A stretch of DNA of 64,000 nt from Flavobacterium sp. LC2016-13. GTDB lineage: Bacteria; Bacteroidota; Bacteroidia; Flavobacteriales; Flavobacteriaceae. The notes under the pieces are model-generated. The model was not told where the DNA came from. It saw only the letters and a list, made by a program, of their open reading frames with translations, and did not search any database. The stretch is taken from contig NZ_WMDQ01000009.1 in the NCBI RefSeq assembly GCF_009707955.1, positions 218,800-282,799 of the forward strand, read 5' to 3'. Positions within the stretch are counted from its first letter, which is position 1. Each line of letters begins with the position of its first letter. Positions 40,908 through 49,457 of the stretch are shown here, piece by piece. The translations under genes were made by a program, and so were the position numbers.

Positions 40908-41498
40908 ATGGAAGACCTGACATCATTTATTGAAAACATTAATAAGAAAGTCGTCTTATTACCAGATGAAATGAATGCTTTATTGTCTGAGTTTAAAGTG
41001 CGAAAAATAAAGAAAAGACAGTTTATCGTACAACCGGAATTTGTAAATAAACAGAGAACTTATGTACTTGAAGGGGCTTTTCGCGCTTATGTTGTTGATG
41101 AAAAAGGAACGGAACATACGATTCAGTTTGCTATTGAAGACTGGTGGATAGCCGATTATAATAGTTATATATTCCAAACTCCGGCGACTATGTTTATCGT
41201 AGCATTAGAAGATAGTGTGATACTGCAAATAAACCATGAAGCCGAAGAGAAATTAAAATCTTCTACCCATAATCTTGAAACGTTATTTCGTTTAATGGCC
41301 GAAAAATCGGCTGCGTTTTATGCACGACGCATTATTGCAATGCTTACACAAAATGCAGAACAGCGTTATAGTGAGTTTCTTGAAAAGTTTCCAAAAGTGG
41401 CGCAACGCTTGCCACAATACGCCCTTGCATCGTATCTTAATATGACTACAGAATTTTTATCGAAAATACGTAATGAAAAAGTGAAGAAGAAAAGTTGA
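40908..41498 (+). CDS. Crp/Fnr-family regulator
   Basis: This 196-residue protein has a cyclic-nucleotide-binding-like beta-roll (about 15-115, RKIKKRQFIVQPEFVNKQRTYVLEGAFRAYVVDEKGTEHTIQFAIEDWW). A long helix and a short C-terminal HTH follow (QYALASYLNMTTEFLSKIRNE). It lacks the cAMP-binding arginine signature and Fnr cysteines, so its signal is unknown. The SDR gene follows after a hairpin and is the likely target. Confidence 0.88.
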   Translation: MEDLTSFIENINKKVVLLPDEMNALLSEFKVRKIKKRQFIVQPEFVNKQRTYVLEGAFRAYVVDEKGTEHTIQFAIEDWWIADYNSYIFQTPATMFIVALEDSVILQINHEAEEKLKSSTHNLETLFRLMAEKSAAFYARRIIAMLTQNAEQRYSEFLEKFPKVAQRLPQYALASYLNMTTEFLSKIRNEKVKKKS

Positions 41499-41536
41499 AG
41501 TAGTTCAACCTTTTTTCCTAAGATACTTCAACTTTT
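41490..41536. terminator. Hairpin at the 3' end of the Crp/Fnr gene
   Basis: AAAAGTTGAAGTA (41490-41502) and its exact reverse complement (41524-41536) form a 13-bp stem. The left arm contains the stop codon of the regulator gene. There is no T run after the stem, so termination is not certain. Confidence 0.55.
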
Positions 41537-41598
41537 CAGCCTGACTTAATATCCAACTTTGCTTTATCAATTAATAACATATAATTAATAAAATAAAG

Positions 41599-42357
41599 AT
41601 GGAAAATTCAGGAAAATTAAATGGTAAAGTAGCATTAATAACAGGTGCATCAAAAGGTATTGGTGCCGGAATTGCTAAAGCATACGCAAATCAGGGAGCG
41701 ACTGTGGTTGTTAATTACGCTAGCAGTAAAAATGACGCCGATAAAGTAGTACAGGAAATAACTTCAAATGGTGGAAAAGCAATTGCAATACAAGGTAATG
41801 TTGAAAAAGCAACCGATGTAAAACGCATTTTTGAAGAAATCGTAAAGACATTTGGTAAACTAGATATATTGGTAAACAATGCAGGCGTTTACAGCTTTGC
41901 GGGTATTGATGATATTACAGAAGAATCATTTCACCACATGTTTAACATTAATATTTTGGGCAGTATACTTACGATTCAGCAAGCCGTGAAATTATTTGGA
42001 GATAAAGGCGGCGCTATCATTAATGTGGGTTCAATCGTATCAACGCTTGATATGCCAACCACTTTGGTTTATACTCAAACTAAATATGCTGTTGATGCCA
42101 TGACACGTATTCTTGCTAAAGAACTTGGTCCGAAGAAAATACGTATCAACTCTATTAATCCTGGACTAATCGAAACTGAAGGTTCTCACAGTTCTGGAGT
42201 TATGAATGGAGATGGAGAAAAATGGCACGTTTCAGAAACACCACTTGGCCGAGTAGGAAAACCGGATGATATTGCAAAAGTGGCCGTATTTCTTGCTTCT
42301 GAAGATTCTTACTGGATCACTGGCGAAGCTATCGCTGTTTCTGGTGGACAACGTTAA
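41599..42357 (+). CDS. Short-chain dehydrogenase/reductase
   Basis: This 252-residue classical SDR has the NADP-binding ALITGASKGIGAGIAKAYA (about 12-30), NNAGVYSF (about 95-102), the catalytic Ser in INVGSIVST and the Tyr-Lys in VYTQTKYAVDAM. The YVNYASSK region after strand 2 suggests NADP preference. Its substrate is not clear; 3-oxoacyl or sugar alcohols are typical. It follows the Crp/Fnr regulator gene. Confidence 0.93.
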   Translation: MENSGKLNGKVALITGASKGIGAGIAKAYANQGATVVVNYASSKNDADKVVQEITSNGGKAIAIQGNVEKATDVKRIFEEIVKTFGKLDILVNNAGVYSFAGIDDITEESFHHMFNINILGSILTIQQAVKLFGDKGGAIINVGSIVSTLDMPTTLVYTQTKYAVDAMTRILAKELGPKKIRINSINPGLIETEGSHSSGVMNGDGEKWHVSETPLGRVGKPDDIAKVAVFLASEDSYWITGEAIAVSGGQR

Positions 42358-42390
42358 TTAAACTTTGGTTCATAAAACAGAACGACTAAA

Positions 42391-42427
42391 TTCAATGACG
42401 GGATTATTTCTGTCATTGAATTTTTTT
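42391..42427 (+). terminator. Terminator after the SDR gene
   Basis: TTCAATGAC (42391-42399) and GTCATTGAA (42412-42420) form a stem followed by T7. Confidence 0.85.
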
Positions 42428-42476
42428 GTTTTTAAACTTTGCCAAAGCTTGATCTGCAATTAAAATATTAAAAAAT

Positions 42477-42514
42477 GATCTGCCAGATCTGCCAGATCTG
42501 CCAAATCTGCGAGA
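42477..42514. repeat. GATCTGCCA tandem repeat
   Basis: GATCTGCCA occurs three times in a row (GATCTGCCAGATCTGCCAGATCTGCC), then as degenerate AAATCTGCG. It lies between the converging SDR and tauE genes. Confidence 0.7.
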
Positions 42515-42522
42515 AAAAACAT

Positions 42523-43308
42523 TTAAAACAAAACCTCTTTTGTAATAATATAAAATCCCATAACCAAAACAAACCAACCGAAAATAGGTTTTAGTTTTGC
42601 GCCATCAATTTTTTTAGAAAGCTGACTTCCAATTATCATTCCGATAAGTGCCATTGCAGAAACACTTAATAAAAAAGGATAGTTTATGGGAGTTCCAATA
42701 TATAAATCGCCTCCAAAACCTATCGAAGAATTTATGGTGATAATTAATAATGAAGTTCCAACGGCTTGTTTCATTGGCAAATTGGCAAAAAAGAGCAAAG
42801 CAGGAATAATTAAAAATCCGCCGCCGGCGCCAAGAAATCCAGTTATGATTCCGACTACGAAACCTATAAAACTTAATTGAAGGTAATTGGTTTCTGCACC
42901 TTTTATTTCGGGATTGCTTTTTCGAATCATAGAAATTGCTGCGGTAATCATCAAAACAGAAAAGACAATCATAATCAGAAAATCTTTAGAAACAGAATAC
43001 GAAGCGATTGAAAATAGGGTAGAAGCAATTTGAGGGAAAATAACTTCGCGGATAATCAAAATAGAAATCACAGAAGGAATCGCAAAATACAATGCCGATT
43101 TTAGTTTCAGATTTCCCATTTTATAATGACTGTAACTTCCGGATAAAGCAGTTAATCCAACAATAAATAAAGAATAAGATGTTGCCTGCTCCGGATTTAC
43201 TTTAAATAAATAGACCAAAATAGGAATGGTCAATATCGAACCGCCTCCGCCAATTAAGCCAAGAGAAATCCCGATAATGATCGAAGCAAAATATCCTATA
43301 TATTCCAT
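42523..43308 (-). CDS. TauE/SafE-family sulfite or organosulfur exporter
   Basis: This protein has 261 residues from the ATG at 43308, with about eight membrane helices. The family's two halves are visible: GISLGLIGGGGSILTIPILVYLF at the start and VGIITGFLGAGGGFLIIPALLFFANLPMKQAVGTSLLII in the middle. TauE/SafE proteins export sulfite, sulfoacetate or similar anions. Being divided from the rhodanese gene only by the Crp/Fnr gene, it probably removes sulfite made by persulfide oxidation. Confidence 0.9.
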   Translation of the reverse strand: MEYIGYFASIIIGISLGLIGGGGSILTIPILVYLFKVNPEQATSYSLFIVGLTALSGSYSHYKMGNLKLKSALYFAIPSVISILIIREVIFPQIASTLFSIASYSVSKDFLIMIVFSVLMITAAISMIRKSNPEIKGAETNYLQLSFIGFVVGIITGFLGAGGGFLIIPALLFFANLPMKQAVGTSLLIITINSSIGFGGDLYIGTPINYPFLLSVSAMALIGMIIGSQLSKKIDGAKLKPIFGWFVLVMGFYIITKEVLF

Positions 43309-43389
43309 TGCTAGTTTTTTATGCAAAGGTGCTTCGTTAAAAAGAGATTCACAGTAACATTTATCACATAAGTATTATATATTTTTTCC

Positions 43390-43447
43390 GCCACGAATTC
43401 ACGAATTATTTCTCTTAAGATTAAAAATAAATTCGTGAATTCGTGGC
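43390..43447. repeat. GCCACGAATT palindrome, copy 2
   Basis: GCCACGAATTCACGAATT (43390-43407) and its exact reverse complement (43430-43447) give an 18-bp stem with a 22-base loop, between the crp and tauE genes on their mRNA. Confidence 0.88.
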
Positions 43448-43457
43448 TATTTTTAAG

Positions 43458-44084
43458 CTATTTTAATAATTCAATCTGGTTTCGGTTAAGTTTTACCAAA
43501 CCTCTTTGTTCCATTTTTTTAAGTAATCTCGAAACAACTTCGCGGGAAGTATTTAATTCGGTAGCAATTTCCTGATGTGATAATTTTACTTCCTGACATC
43601 CACAGGCATCAGAATGTCTTTTCAGATAAAACTCCAAACGTTCGTCCATCGAACGGAAAGCAATATTATCAACCACTTCAAGAACTTCTTCAAAACGGCT
43701 TCGGTACGTTTCGATTACAAATTCGTACCACGATCTGTGTTCCATCATCCATTTATCCATCATTTGCAGTGGAATCATCATAACCGAAACATCTTCGACC
43801 ACTTTGGCCATAATCTGGCTTTTTTCGCTTTTGGCGGTACAAATCATAGAAATTGCGCAGGCTTGTCCGGGTTGCAAATAATACATTAAAAATTCTCCGC
43901 CATCTTCGCCTTCACGATAAATTTTGATTTTTCCTTTCGTAATCAAAACTGTGTTTTTGATGTATTGTCCGGTACGCATTAAAATAGTTCCGGCTTCAAA
44001 ATGCTGTAGACTTCCATTTTCTTCAATAGTAGAAATAAGCTCGTTGGAGAAATTTGGAAAGATGGTTTTTAATGAATTTTGCAT
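43458..44084 (-). CDS. Crp/Fnr-family regulator of the sulfur cluster
   Basis: This 208-residue protein has the cyclic-nucleotide-like sensor domain (about 25-120, FEAGTILMRTGQYIKNTVLITKGKIKIYREGEDGGEFLMYYLQPGQACAISMICTAKSEKSQ). The winged HTH is VKLSHQEIATELNTSREVVSRLLKKMEQRGLVKL (about 165-200). Cysteines in ACAISMICT and in DACGCQEV could be a redox or persulfide sensor. It lies between tauE and, divergently, a rhodanese gene, and may regulate both. Inference from neighbours. Confidence 0.9.
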   Translation of the reverse strand: MQNSLKTIFPNFSNELISTIEENGSLQHFEAGTILMRTGQYIKNTVLITKGKIKIYREGEDGGEFLMYYLQPGQACAISMICTAKSEKSQIMAKVVEDVSVMMIPLQMMDKWMMEHRSWYEFVIETYRSRFEEVLEVVDNIAFRSMDERLEFYLKRHSDACGCQEVKLSHQEIATELNTSREVVSRLLKKMEQRGLVKLNRNQIELLK

Positions 44085-44099
44085 TTATTATATTTTTTT

Positions 44100-44271
44100 G
44101 CCACGAATTACACGAATTTTCACAAATTAGGTTTGCGTTTATTTTTGAATTGATGACGGATGTTTTTTTTTGAAATATTGGATGTTTTTCTATATGTTGG
44201 AAATTATTTTTTTGGCGCGAATTTTACAAAATTCTAAAAAATAATTCGTGAAAATTAGTGTAATTCGTGGC
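44100..44271. repeat. GCCACGAATT palindrome, copy 3 (long loop)
   Basis: GCCACGAATTACACGAATTT (from 44100) pairs over about 30 bases, with a few mismatches, with the arm ending GTAATTCGTGGC at 44271. The loop of over 100 bases is not found in the other copies. It sits between the crp gene and a -7 box on the minus strand (TATCTTTG, 44314-44321), so it is in the crp 5' leader. The rest of the 472-base gap to 44556 is AT-rich, with a possible plus-strand -7 box TAAATTTG at 44434. Confidence 0.8.
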
Positions 44272-44556
44272 GAATACTTTTATCAAAAAGAGATTAAAAA
44301 TTATAATTTTTTACAAAGATAATAGATTCAACTATCATTAATTATCAGAAAACTATATTTAAGAGTATTTTGCGCAAATGAAAAAATCCTATTTTCTATC
44401 GATTTTGCAGACTATATTTTTAAAAATAGTAAGTAAATTTGTAATTCACTGATTATAATAGTTTCTCTAAAACGTTTTCTGAGAATAATAATCGAAATCG
44501 TATTTGGTACGTTTTTAATTAATAGAAACGTCGTAATTTTACAAAAAACACATATT

Positions 44557-44868
44557 ATGAATTTATCACAAGAAGATTGGGTTAATCAGCTTGCTGCTGA
44601 CGAGAATGCAGTTATACTGGACGTAAGAACTGAAGACGAATTTAATGACGGCTATATTGAGAATGCTGTAAACATCGACATCAATAAAGGCCAGGGTTTT
44701 ATTTATGAAATCGAAGAATTAGACAAAAATAAAAATTATTATGTGTACTGCCGTTCTGGAGCCAGAAGTGCAAAAGCATGCCAGGTTATGAATGAGTTAG
44801 GGATTAATAATGCCTATAATTTACTTGGCGGAATCCTGGACTGGGAAGGCGAAACAGTAAATCCATAA
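44557..44868 (+). CDS. Single-domain rhodanese
   Basis: This 103-residue cytoplasmic sulfurtransferase has the active-site loop YVYCRSGARSAKAC with catalytic Cys at about residue 68. The opening VILDVRTEDEFNDGYIENAVNID is typical of GlpE/PspE-type rhodaneses. It moves sulfane sulfur between carriers such as glutathione persulfide and thiosulfate. It is divergent from the Crp/Fnr and tauE genes and fits with the persulfide dioxygenase block at 32-35 kb. Confidence 0.93.
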   Translation: MNLSQEDWVNQLAADENAVILDVRTEDEFNDGYIENAVNIDINKGQGFIYEIEELDKNKNYYVYCRSGARSAKACQVMNELGINNAYNLLGGILDWEGETVNP

Positions 44869-44872
44869 CACA

Positions 44873-44902
44873 AAAAAAGAGGCACTAAAAAGCCTCTTTT
44901 TT
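44873..44902. terminator. Terminator after the rhodanese gene
   Basis: AAAAAGAGGC and GCCTCTTTTTT form a stem with an 8-base loop and flanking A and T runs. Confidence 0.87.
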
Positions 44903-44947
44903 CTTTTGAAATTGCTATTAATAACCAGACTATAAAATTACCAAATT

Positions 44948-46528
44948 ATGAGTTTAATACCCGAAGAATATCAAATTACAAACCTTATAAATCAAGATAC
45001 TTATCTTGTTAATGGAGAATTGAAAAAATGGACAGGACAAACTACGCCTGTATTTTCGACAATTTCTTCTACAGAAAAATATGCGCCAACCGTACTTGGA
45101 TCAATTCCGTTTATGGGAGAAAAAGAAGCTGCAGAAGTAGTTGAGGCTGCCAATGGAGCCTACAATAAAGGTCAGGGCTTATGGCCAACCATGAAAGTGG
45201 CTGATCGTATTAAATGCATGGAAAATTTCGTTAGACAAATGAAAGAAACCCGCGAAGAAGTGGTGAAACTTTTGATGTGGGAAATTGGAAAAAACCTTGG
45301 CGATTCGCAAAAAGAATTTGACAGAACAGTAGAATATATTCAGGATACGATTGACAGTTACAAAGAATTAAATGGTCGTAGCTCACATTTTGAAAAAGTA
45401 CAAGGTGTAAATGCTATGATTCGCCGTGGACCTCTTGGAGTTGTTTTATGTCTTGGACCTTACAATTATCCATTAAACGAGACTTTTTCATTGTTGATTC
45501 CGGCTTTAATTATGGGTAACACGGTTATCTTTAAACCGGCAAAACATGGCGTTTTATGTATTTCACCATTATTGCATGCTTTTAGAAGCAGTTTTCCTAA
45601 AGGTGTTATTAACATTGTTTACGGAAGAGGCCGCGAAATTGCATCTCCAATCATGAAATCAGGAAAAATTGATGTTTTGGCATTAATCGGAAACAGTAAA
45701 TCAGCAATCGCTTTGCAGGATCAACATCCAAATAAAAACAGATTGCGTTTGATTTTAGGATTAGAAGCTAAAAACCCGGCCATTATTTTACCGGATGCTG
45801 ATTTAGATTTAGCGATTCAGGAATGTATTGCAGGATCTTTATCTTTTAACGGACAACGTTGTACGGCTTTAAAAATATTATACGTGCACGAATCTATTGC
45901 AGAAGAATTTAACCGACGTTTCTCTGAAAAAGTAGATGGATTATTGTTTGGAAATCCTTGGGAAAAAGGAGTTTCATTAACACCGCTTCCTGAAACAGAT
46001 AAACCAAAATATATTCAGGGTTTAATTGACGATGCCACTAGCAAAGGAGCAAAAATCCTGAACGAAAAAGGAGGAAAACATACCGATAATTATATATTCC
46101 CAGCCGTTTTATTTCCTGTAAATAAACAAATGAGAGTGTATCATGAAGAACAATTTGGACCAGTAGTGCCTATTATTTCTTTTAAACATATTGATGAACC
46201 TCTTGATGATATGGCCGAATCTAATTACGGACAACAAGTAAGTCTGTTCGGAAAAGATATTAAAACTCTGGCACCGCTTATCGATTCTTTGGTAAACTTA
46301 GTTTGCAGAGTAAACCTGAATAGTTCTTGCCAAAGAGGTCCGGACGCTTTCCCGTTTACAGGTCGTAAAGATTCTGCAGTAGGAACCTTAAGTATTCCTG
46401 ATGCATTGCGTTCATTCTCGATTCGTACGTTCGTAGCTTCAAAAGATATTGCTTACAATAATGAGATATTGCAGGAATTGCTAAACAGCAAAGAATCGAA
46501 CTTCATTAATACCGATTATATTTTGTAA
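44948..46528 (+). CDS. gapN: NADP-dependent glyceraldehyde-3-phosphate dehydrogenase (GapN type)
   Basis: This 526-residue aldehyde dehydrogenase has the catalytic Cys305 in SFNGQRCTALKILYVHES, the general-base Glu in LGLEAKNPAIIL and the N-terminal GVVLCLGPYNYPLNETFSLLIPALIMGN. NSSCQRGPDAFPFTGRKDSAVG near the C-terminus is typical of the GapN subgroup. GapN oxidises glyceraldehyde 3-phosphate straight to 3-phosphoglycerate, making NADPH and no ATP. It has its own terminator and appears to be a single-gene unit. Confidence 0.88.
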   Translation: MSLIPEEYQITNLINQDTYLVNGELKKWTGQTTPVFSTISSTEKYAPTVLGSIPFMGEKEAAEVVEAANGAYNKGQGLWPTMKVADRIKCMENFVRQMKETREEVVKLLMWEIGKNLGDSQKEFDRTVEYIQDTIDSYKELNGRSSHFEKVQGVNAMIRRGPLGVVLCLGPYNYPLNETFSLLIPALIMGNTVIFKPAKHGVLCISPLLHAFRSSFPKGVINIVYGRGREIASPIMKSGKIDVLALIGNSKSAIALQDQHPNKNRLRLILGLEAKNPAIILPDADLDLAIQECIAGSLSFNGQRCTALKILYVHESIAEEFNRRFSEKVDGLLFGNPWEKGVSLTPLPETDKPKYIQGLIDDATSKGAKILNEKGGKHTDNYIFPAVLFPVNKQMRVYHEEQFGPVVPIISFKHIDEPLDDMAESNYGQQVSLFGKDIKTLAPLIDSLVNLVCRVNLNSSCQRGPDAFPFTGRKDSAVGTLSIPDALRSFSIRTFVASKDIAYNNEILQELLNSKESNFINTDYIL

Positions 46529-46550
46529 ATATCAGTTATATATTAATTAC

Positions 46551-46597
46551 AGAAACCGTCTTTTTCTTTTTAGAATCAGGCGGTTTTTCTTTTTTAA
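46551..46597 (+). terminator. Terminator after gapN
   Basis: GAAACCGTC and GGCGGTTTTTC pair with one bulge and are followed by a T-rich tail. Confidence 0.75.
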
Positions 46598-46694
46598 AGC
46601 TTAAAATAATATTTCATAGAGAACTGTAACATTCAATTAAAAAATTACACTAATATTATAATCAATTTTAATTACCAAAAAACCTGAACCACTT

Positions 46695-48554
46695 ATGGAA
46701 AAATTTATACTAATCGTATTTTTATTTCTGGCGCAAAATAATTTTGCCCAAGAGCTTTATATGCCCAGAAATATTAAAGATGCCTACGCAAAAGGAACTC
46801 GTTCTGCTGATGGAAAACCAGGCAAAAATTACTGGCAAAATCACGGAAAATATGATATTGCATTAACGGTAAACGCAGGTACAAAAGTAGTTAGCGGAAC
46901 CGAAACTATCGTTTATGAAAATAATAGTAACGATACTCTTAGAAATCTTAAAATTAGATTTGTTAATAATCTGCATAAACCTTCTTCTCCAAGAAGCGGA
47001 ACTGTAAGTGACGATTTCCTGAGCGACGGACTTACGATTACTTCTCTAAAAGTAGCCGGTGAAATCTATAAAGAAGATGCGAGAAAATGGGGAACAGTAG
47101 GAAGTGTAAAATTGAATAAAGTGATTTTGCCACATTCTAAAACCACAATAGATATCGACTGGAACTATCCTTTATCTAAAGAAAGCGGAAGAGAAGGTCA
47201 AATTGATGAAAGTACTTTTTTCGTAGCATATAGTTATCCAAGGGTTTCTGTTTTTGATGATTACAATAAATGGGATATACTTTCTCATACAGATCGTCAG
47301 GAGTTTTATAACGATTTTAATGATTATACCTATTCTGTAAAAGCGCCTAAAAATTACGTGGTTTACGCAACCGGAGATTTATTAAATCCGGATGAGGTTT
47401 TACAACCTGAATTTGCAGCCCGTTTGAAAAAATCATATACAACAGATGAAATTTTGCACATTGCAAATGAACAGGAAATGAAAAGCGGTGTTGTAACCAA
47501 ACAAAACGACTGGAATATCTGGAAATTTGAAGCCAAGAATATCTCTGATGTTTGTTTTGGATTAAGCGACCATTATTTATGGGATGCGAGTAGCGTTATG
47601 GTAGACAAAAAAACAAACCGTCGTGCAAGCGTTCAGGCGGCGTATGATGCAAAAGGAACTGATTTTGTAAATTCTATCAAAAACAATCGATATGCTTTAG
47701 ATTGGTTTTCGAACAATTGGCCGGGAGTTCCGTACCCATTTTCTAAAATGACCGCTTTTCAGGGATTTGCAGATATGGAATATCCTATGATGTGTAATGA
47801 TTCGCAAGTTGGAGATCCTGTTTTTGCGCAATTGGTTCAGGATCATGAAGTAGCACATACTTATTTTCCTTTTTATATGGGAATCAACGAAACGCGTTAT
47901 GCTTTTATGGATGAAGGCTGGGCAACTACGTTTGAATATTTAATTGGAATTGCAGAACACGGTAAAGAAGCTGCAGACAAATTTTATAAAGAATTTAGAG
48001 TAGCAAATTATATTAATGATGCTTCGACTGAAGAAGATCAGCCTATTATTTCTATGTCTACACAAGTTTCAGGCCCGGGTTATGGAAACAATTCTTATGG
48101 AAAAGCTTCACTTTCTTATATTGCTTTAAAAGATATGCTTGGCGATGAGTTATTCAAAAAATCACTTCATGCTTATATGGATACGTGGAATGGAAAACAT
48201 CCAATTCCGTGGGATTATTTTAATTCATTTAATACAAGTTCAGGAAAAAACCTGAATTGGTTTTTCAACAACTGGTTTTTTACCAATAACTACATTGATC
48301 TTTCAGTTAAAAATGTGGCAAAAAATACTGTTTCTGTAGAAAACGTGGGAGGTTTTGCAATTCCGTTTGATGTAAATGTTGTTTATGCTGATGGTTCAAA
48401 AGAAACCTTGCATCAAACTCCTGCAATTTGGCAATCGAATCAAAAATTAGCTGCCATTGCTTTAAACAGTAAAAAACAAATTAAACAAATCACTGTTGAT
48501 GGTGGTATTTTTATGGATTTTACGCCGGCAAATAATATCTGGACAGCAAAATAA
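46695..48554 (+). CDS. Secreted M1-family aminopeptidase
   Basis: This 619-residue protein has a signal peptide (1-19). An N-terminal beta-domain follows (about 50-230), then a gluzincin catalytic domain with His384-Glu385-x-x-His388 (VQDHEVAHTYFPF) and Glu407 (FMDEGWATTFEY) as zinc ligands. The exopeptidase motif GAMEN is replaced by FADMEYP. It should trim peptides from their N-terminus in the periplasm. It appears to be a single-gene unit with a terminator behind it. Confidence 0.92.
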   Translation: MEKFILIVFLFLAQNNFAQELYMPRNIKDAYAKGTRSADGKPGKNYWQNHGKYDIALTVNAGTKVVSGTETIVYENNSNDTLRNLKIRFVNNLHKPSSPRSGTVSDDFLSDGLTITSLKVAGEIYKEDARKWGTVGSVKLNKVILPHSKTTIDIDWNYPLSKESGREGQIDESTFFVAYSYPRVSVFDDYNKWDILSHTDRQEFYNDFNDYTYSVKAPKNYVVYATGDLLNPDEVLQPEFAARLKKSYTTDEILHIANEQEMKSGVVTKQNDWNIWKFEAKNISDVCFGLSDHYLWDASSVMVDKKTNRRASVQAAYDAKGTDFVNSIKNNRYALDWFSNNWPGVPYPFSKMTAFQGFADMEYPMMCNDSQVGDPVFAQLVQDHEVAHTYFPFYMGINETRYAFMDEGWATTFEYLIGIAEHGKEAADKFYKEFRVANYINDASTEEDQPIISMSTQVSGPGYGNNSYGKASLSYIALKDMLGDELFKKSLHAYMDTWNGKHPIPWDYFNSFNTSSGKNLNWFFNNWFFTNNYIDLSVKNVAKNTVSVENVGGFAIPFDVNVVYADGSKETLHQTPAIWQSNQKLAAIALNSKKQIKQITVDGGIFMDFTPANNIWTAK

Positions 48555-48574
48555 ATAATAACAGAATTGTTCTA

Positions 48575-48614
48575 AAAATCATCTTCTTCAAATATTGAGG
48601 AAGATGATTTTTTT
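48575..48614 (+). terminator. Terminator after the M1 peptidase gene
   Basis: AAAATCATCTTC (48575-48586) and GAAGATGATTTT (48600-48611) form a 12-bp stem followed by T residues. Confidence 0.87.
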
Positions 48615-48672
48615 ATTTCAACTTAATGTATTTATAATCAATGAGTTAATGGCTTTTGTTTTTTTAGATTTT

Positions 48673-48722
48673 AGATTAATTAAATAATTACGGGAAACCG
48701 TAAGAAATTATTTAATTAATCT
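48673..48722. repeat. Long AT-rich hairpin with GGGAAACC cap
   Basis: AGATTAATTAAATAATT and its exact reverse complement form a 17-bp outer stem. The inside can fold as TTACGG-GAAA-CCGTAA, with a GAAA (GNRA-type) tetraloop. There is no T tail. It is 37 bases ahead of the gene at 48760 and may be in its 5' leader. Confidence 0.7.
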
Positions 48723-48759
48723 AGTTATGTTTGCAATCAATTTAAAATCCCCAATTTAA

Positions 48760-49374
48760 ATGAAAACTTACCTTAACCTAGTTCTTTTATTGCTATCAAT
48801 TAATATTATAGCTCAAGATGACGCAAAAGCTAAATTTCAAAAAAATAAATACGAAATGGCTGTGTCCTACTACAAAAAAGCAGATTTTAAAAATGCACTC
48901 GATTTATATTCTGTCGCATCCAAAATCAGACCTGAAAATGATTTAGGGAAAGAATCTATTAAAAAAGTAGATACCTTAAAAACCATTTTAAGAAAAGATA
49001 TTATCGATAAAGCTTTGGGAATATGGAAACTAAAAGGCGATAAACCTGTTTGGTCTGTAAACTCAGAAAATGATTCTAAAAATGCATTAGTTCTGGAATT
49101 TATTGAAATAAACAACACTCAGATTTTATTTTATGAACAGGATAAAAAGACTTTAGTTAAGAAGCTTTTAAAAACAGAGAATCTTGTGTTTTACAATAAA
49201 GACGAATCAGATTCTTTATTCTCAGCCATTATTTTATCTGACGGAACGATATGGAATTGCACATTAGATGAAAACTCAGAAGTTTTGCATGTTATTAATA
49301 TTGCAAAACAAACCGAAAAAGGTGTTGAAAAAGTAGAAACCAATAACCTGGAGCGATTTTATACCAAAGGATAA
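48760..49374 (+). CDS. Secreted TPR-like protein
   Basis: This 204-residue protein has a signal peptide (1-18, ending NIIAQ). A TPR-like helical pair follows (KFQKNKYEMAVSYYKKADFKNALDLYSVASKIRPEND, about 25-62). The C-terminal beta-rich domain looks lipocalin-like (ALGIWKLKGDKPVWSVNSEND to LERFYTKG, about 95-204). The domain pair is reminiscent of stress or scaffold proteins, but I cannot name a family. It lies between the M1 peptidase and esterase genes, all in the same direction. Confidence 0.7.
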   Translation: MKTYLNLVLLLLSINIIAQDDAKAKFQKNKYEMAVSYYKKADFKNALDLYSVASKIRPENDLGKESIKKVDTLKTILRKDIIDKALGIWKLKGDKPVWSVNSENDSKNALVLEFIEINNTQILFYEQDKKTLVKKLLKTENLVFYNKDESDSLFSAIILSDGTIWNCTLDENSEVLHVINIAKQTEKGVEKVETNNLERFYTKG

Positions 49375-49457
49375 AAGAATTACATAAGCTAAATTTCGAT
49401 TTACTTTTTGTATTATATTTACTACTCTGAAACACCAAAATTTAATCAGTTAGAAAT

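Noticed and set aside
42477..42514. Tandem GATCTGCCA repeats as a CRISPR or iteron array
   Set aside because: Only three to four short units without spacers, no cas or rep gene nearby, and a place between two converging genes.
44242..44271. Right arm of the GCCACGAATT palindrome as a Crp operator
   Set aside because: The sequence is not a TGTGA-type site and recurs in spacers unrelated to Crp control, so it fits a dispersed repeat better.
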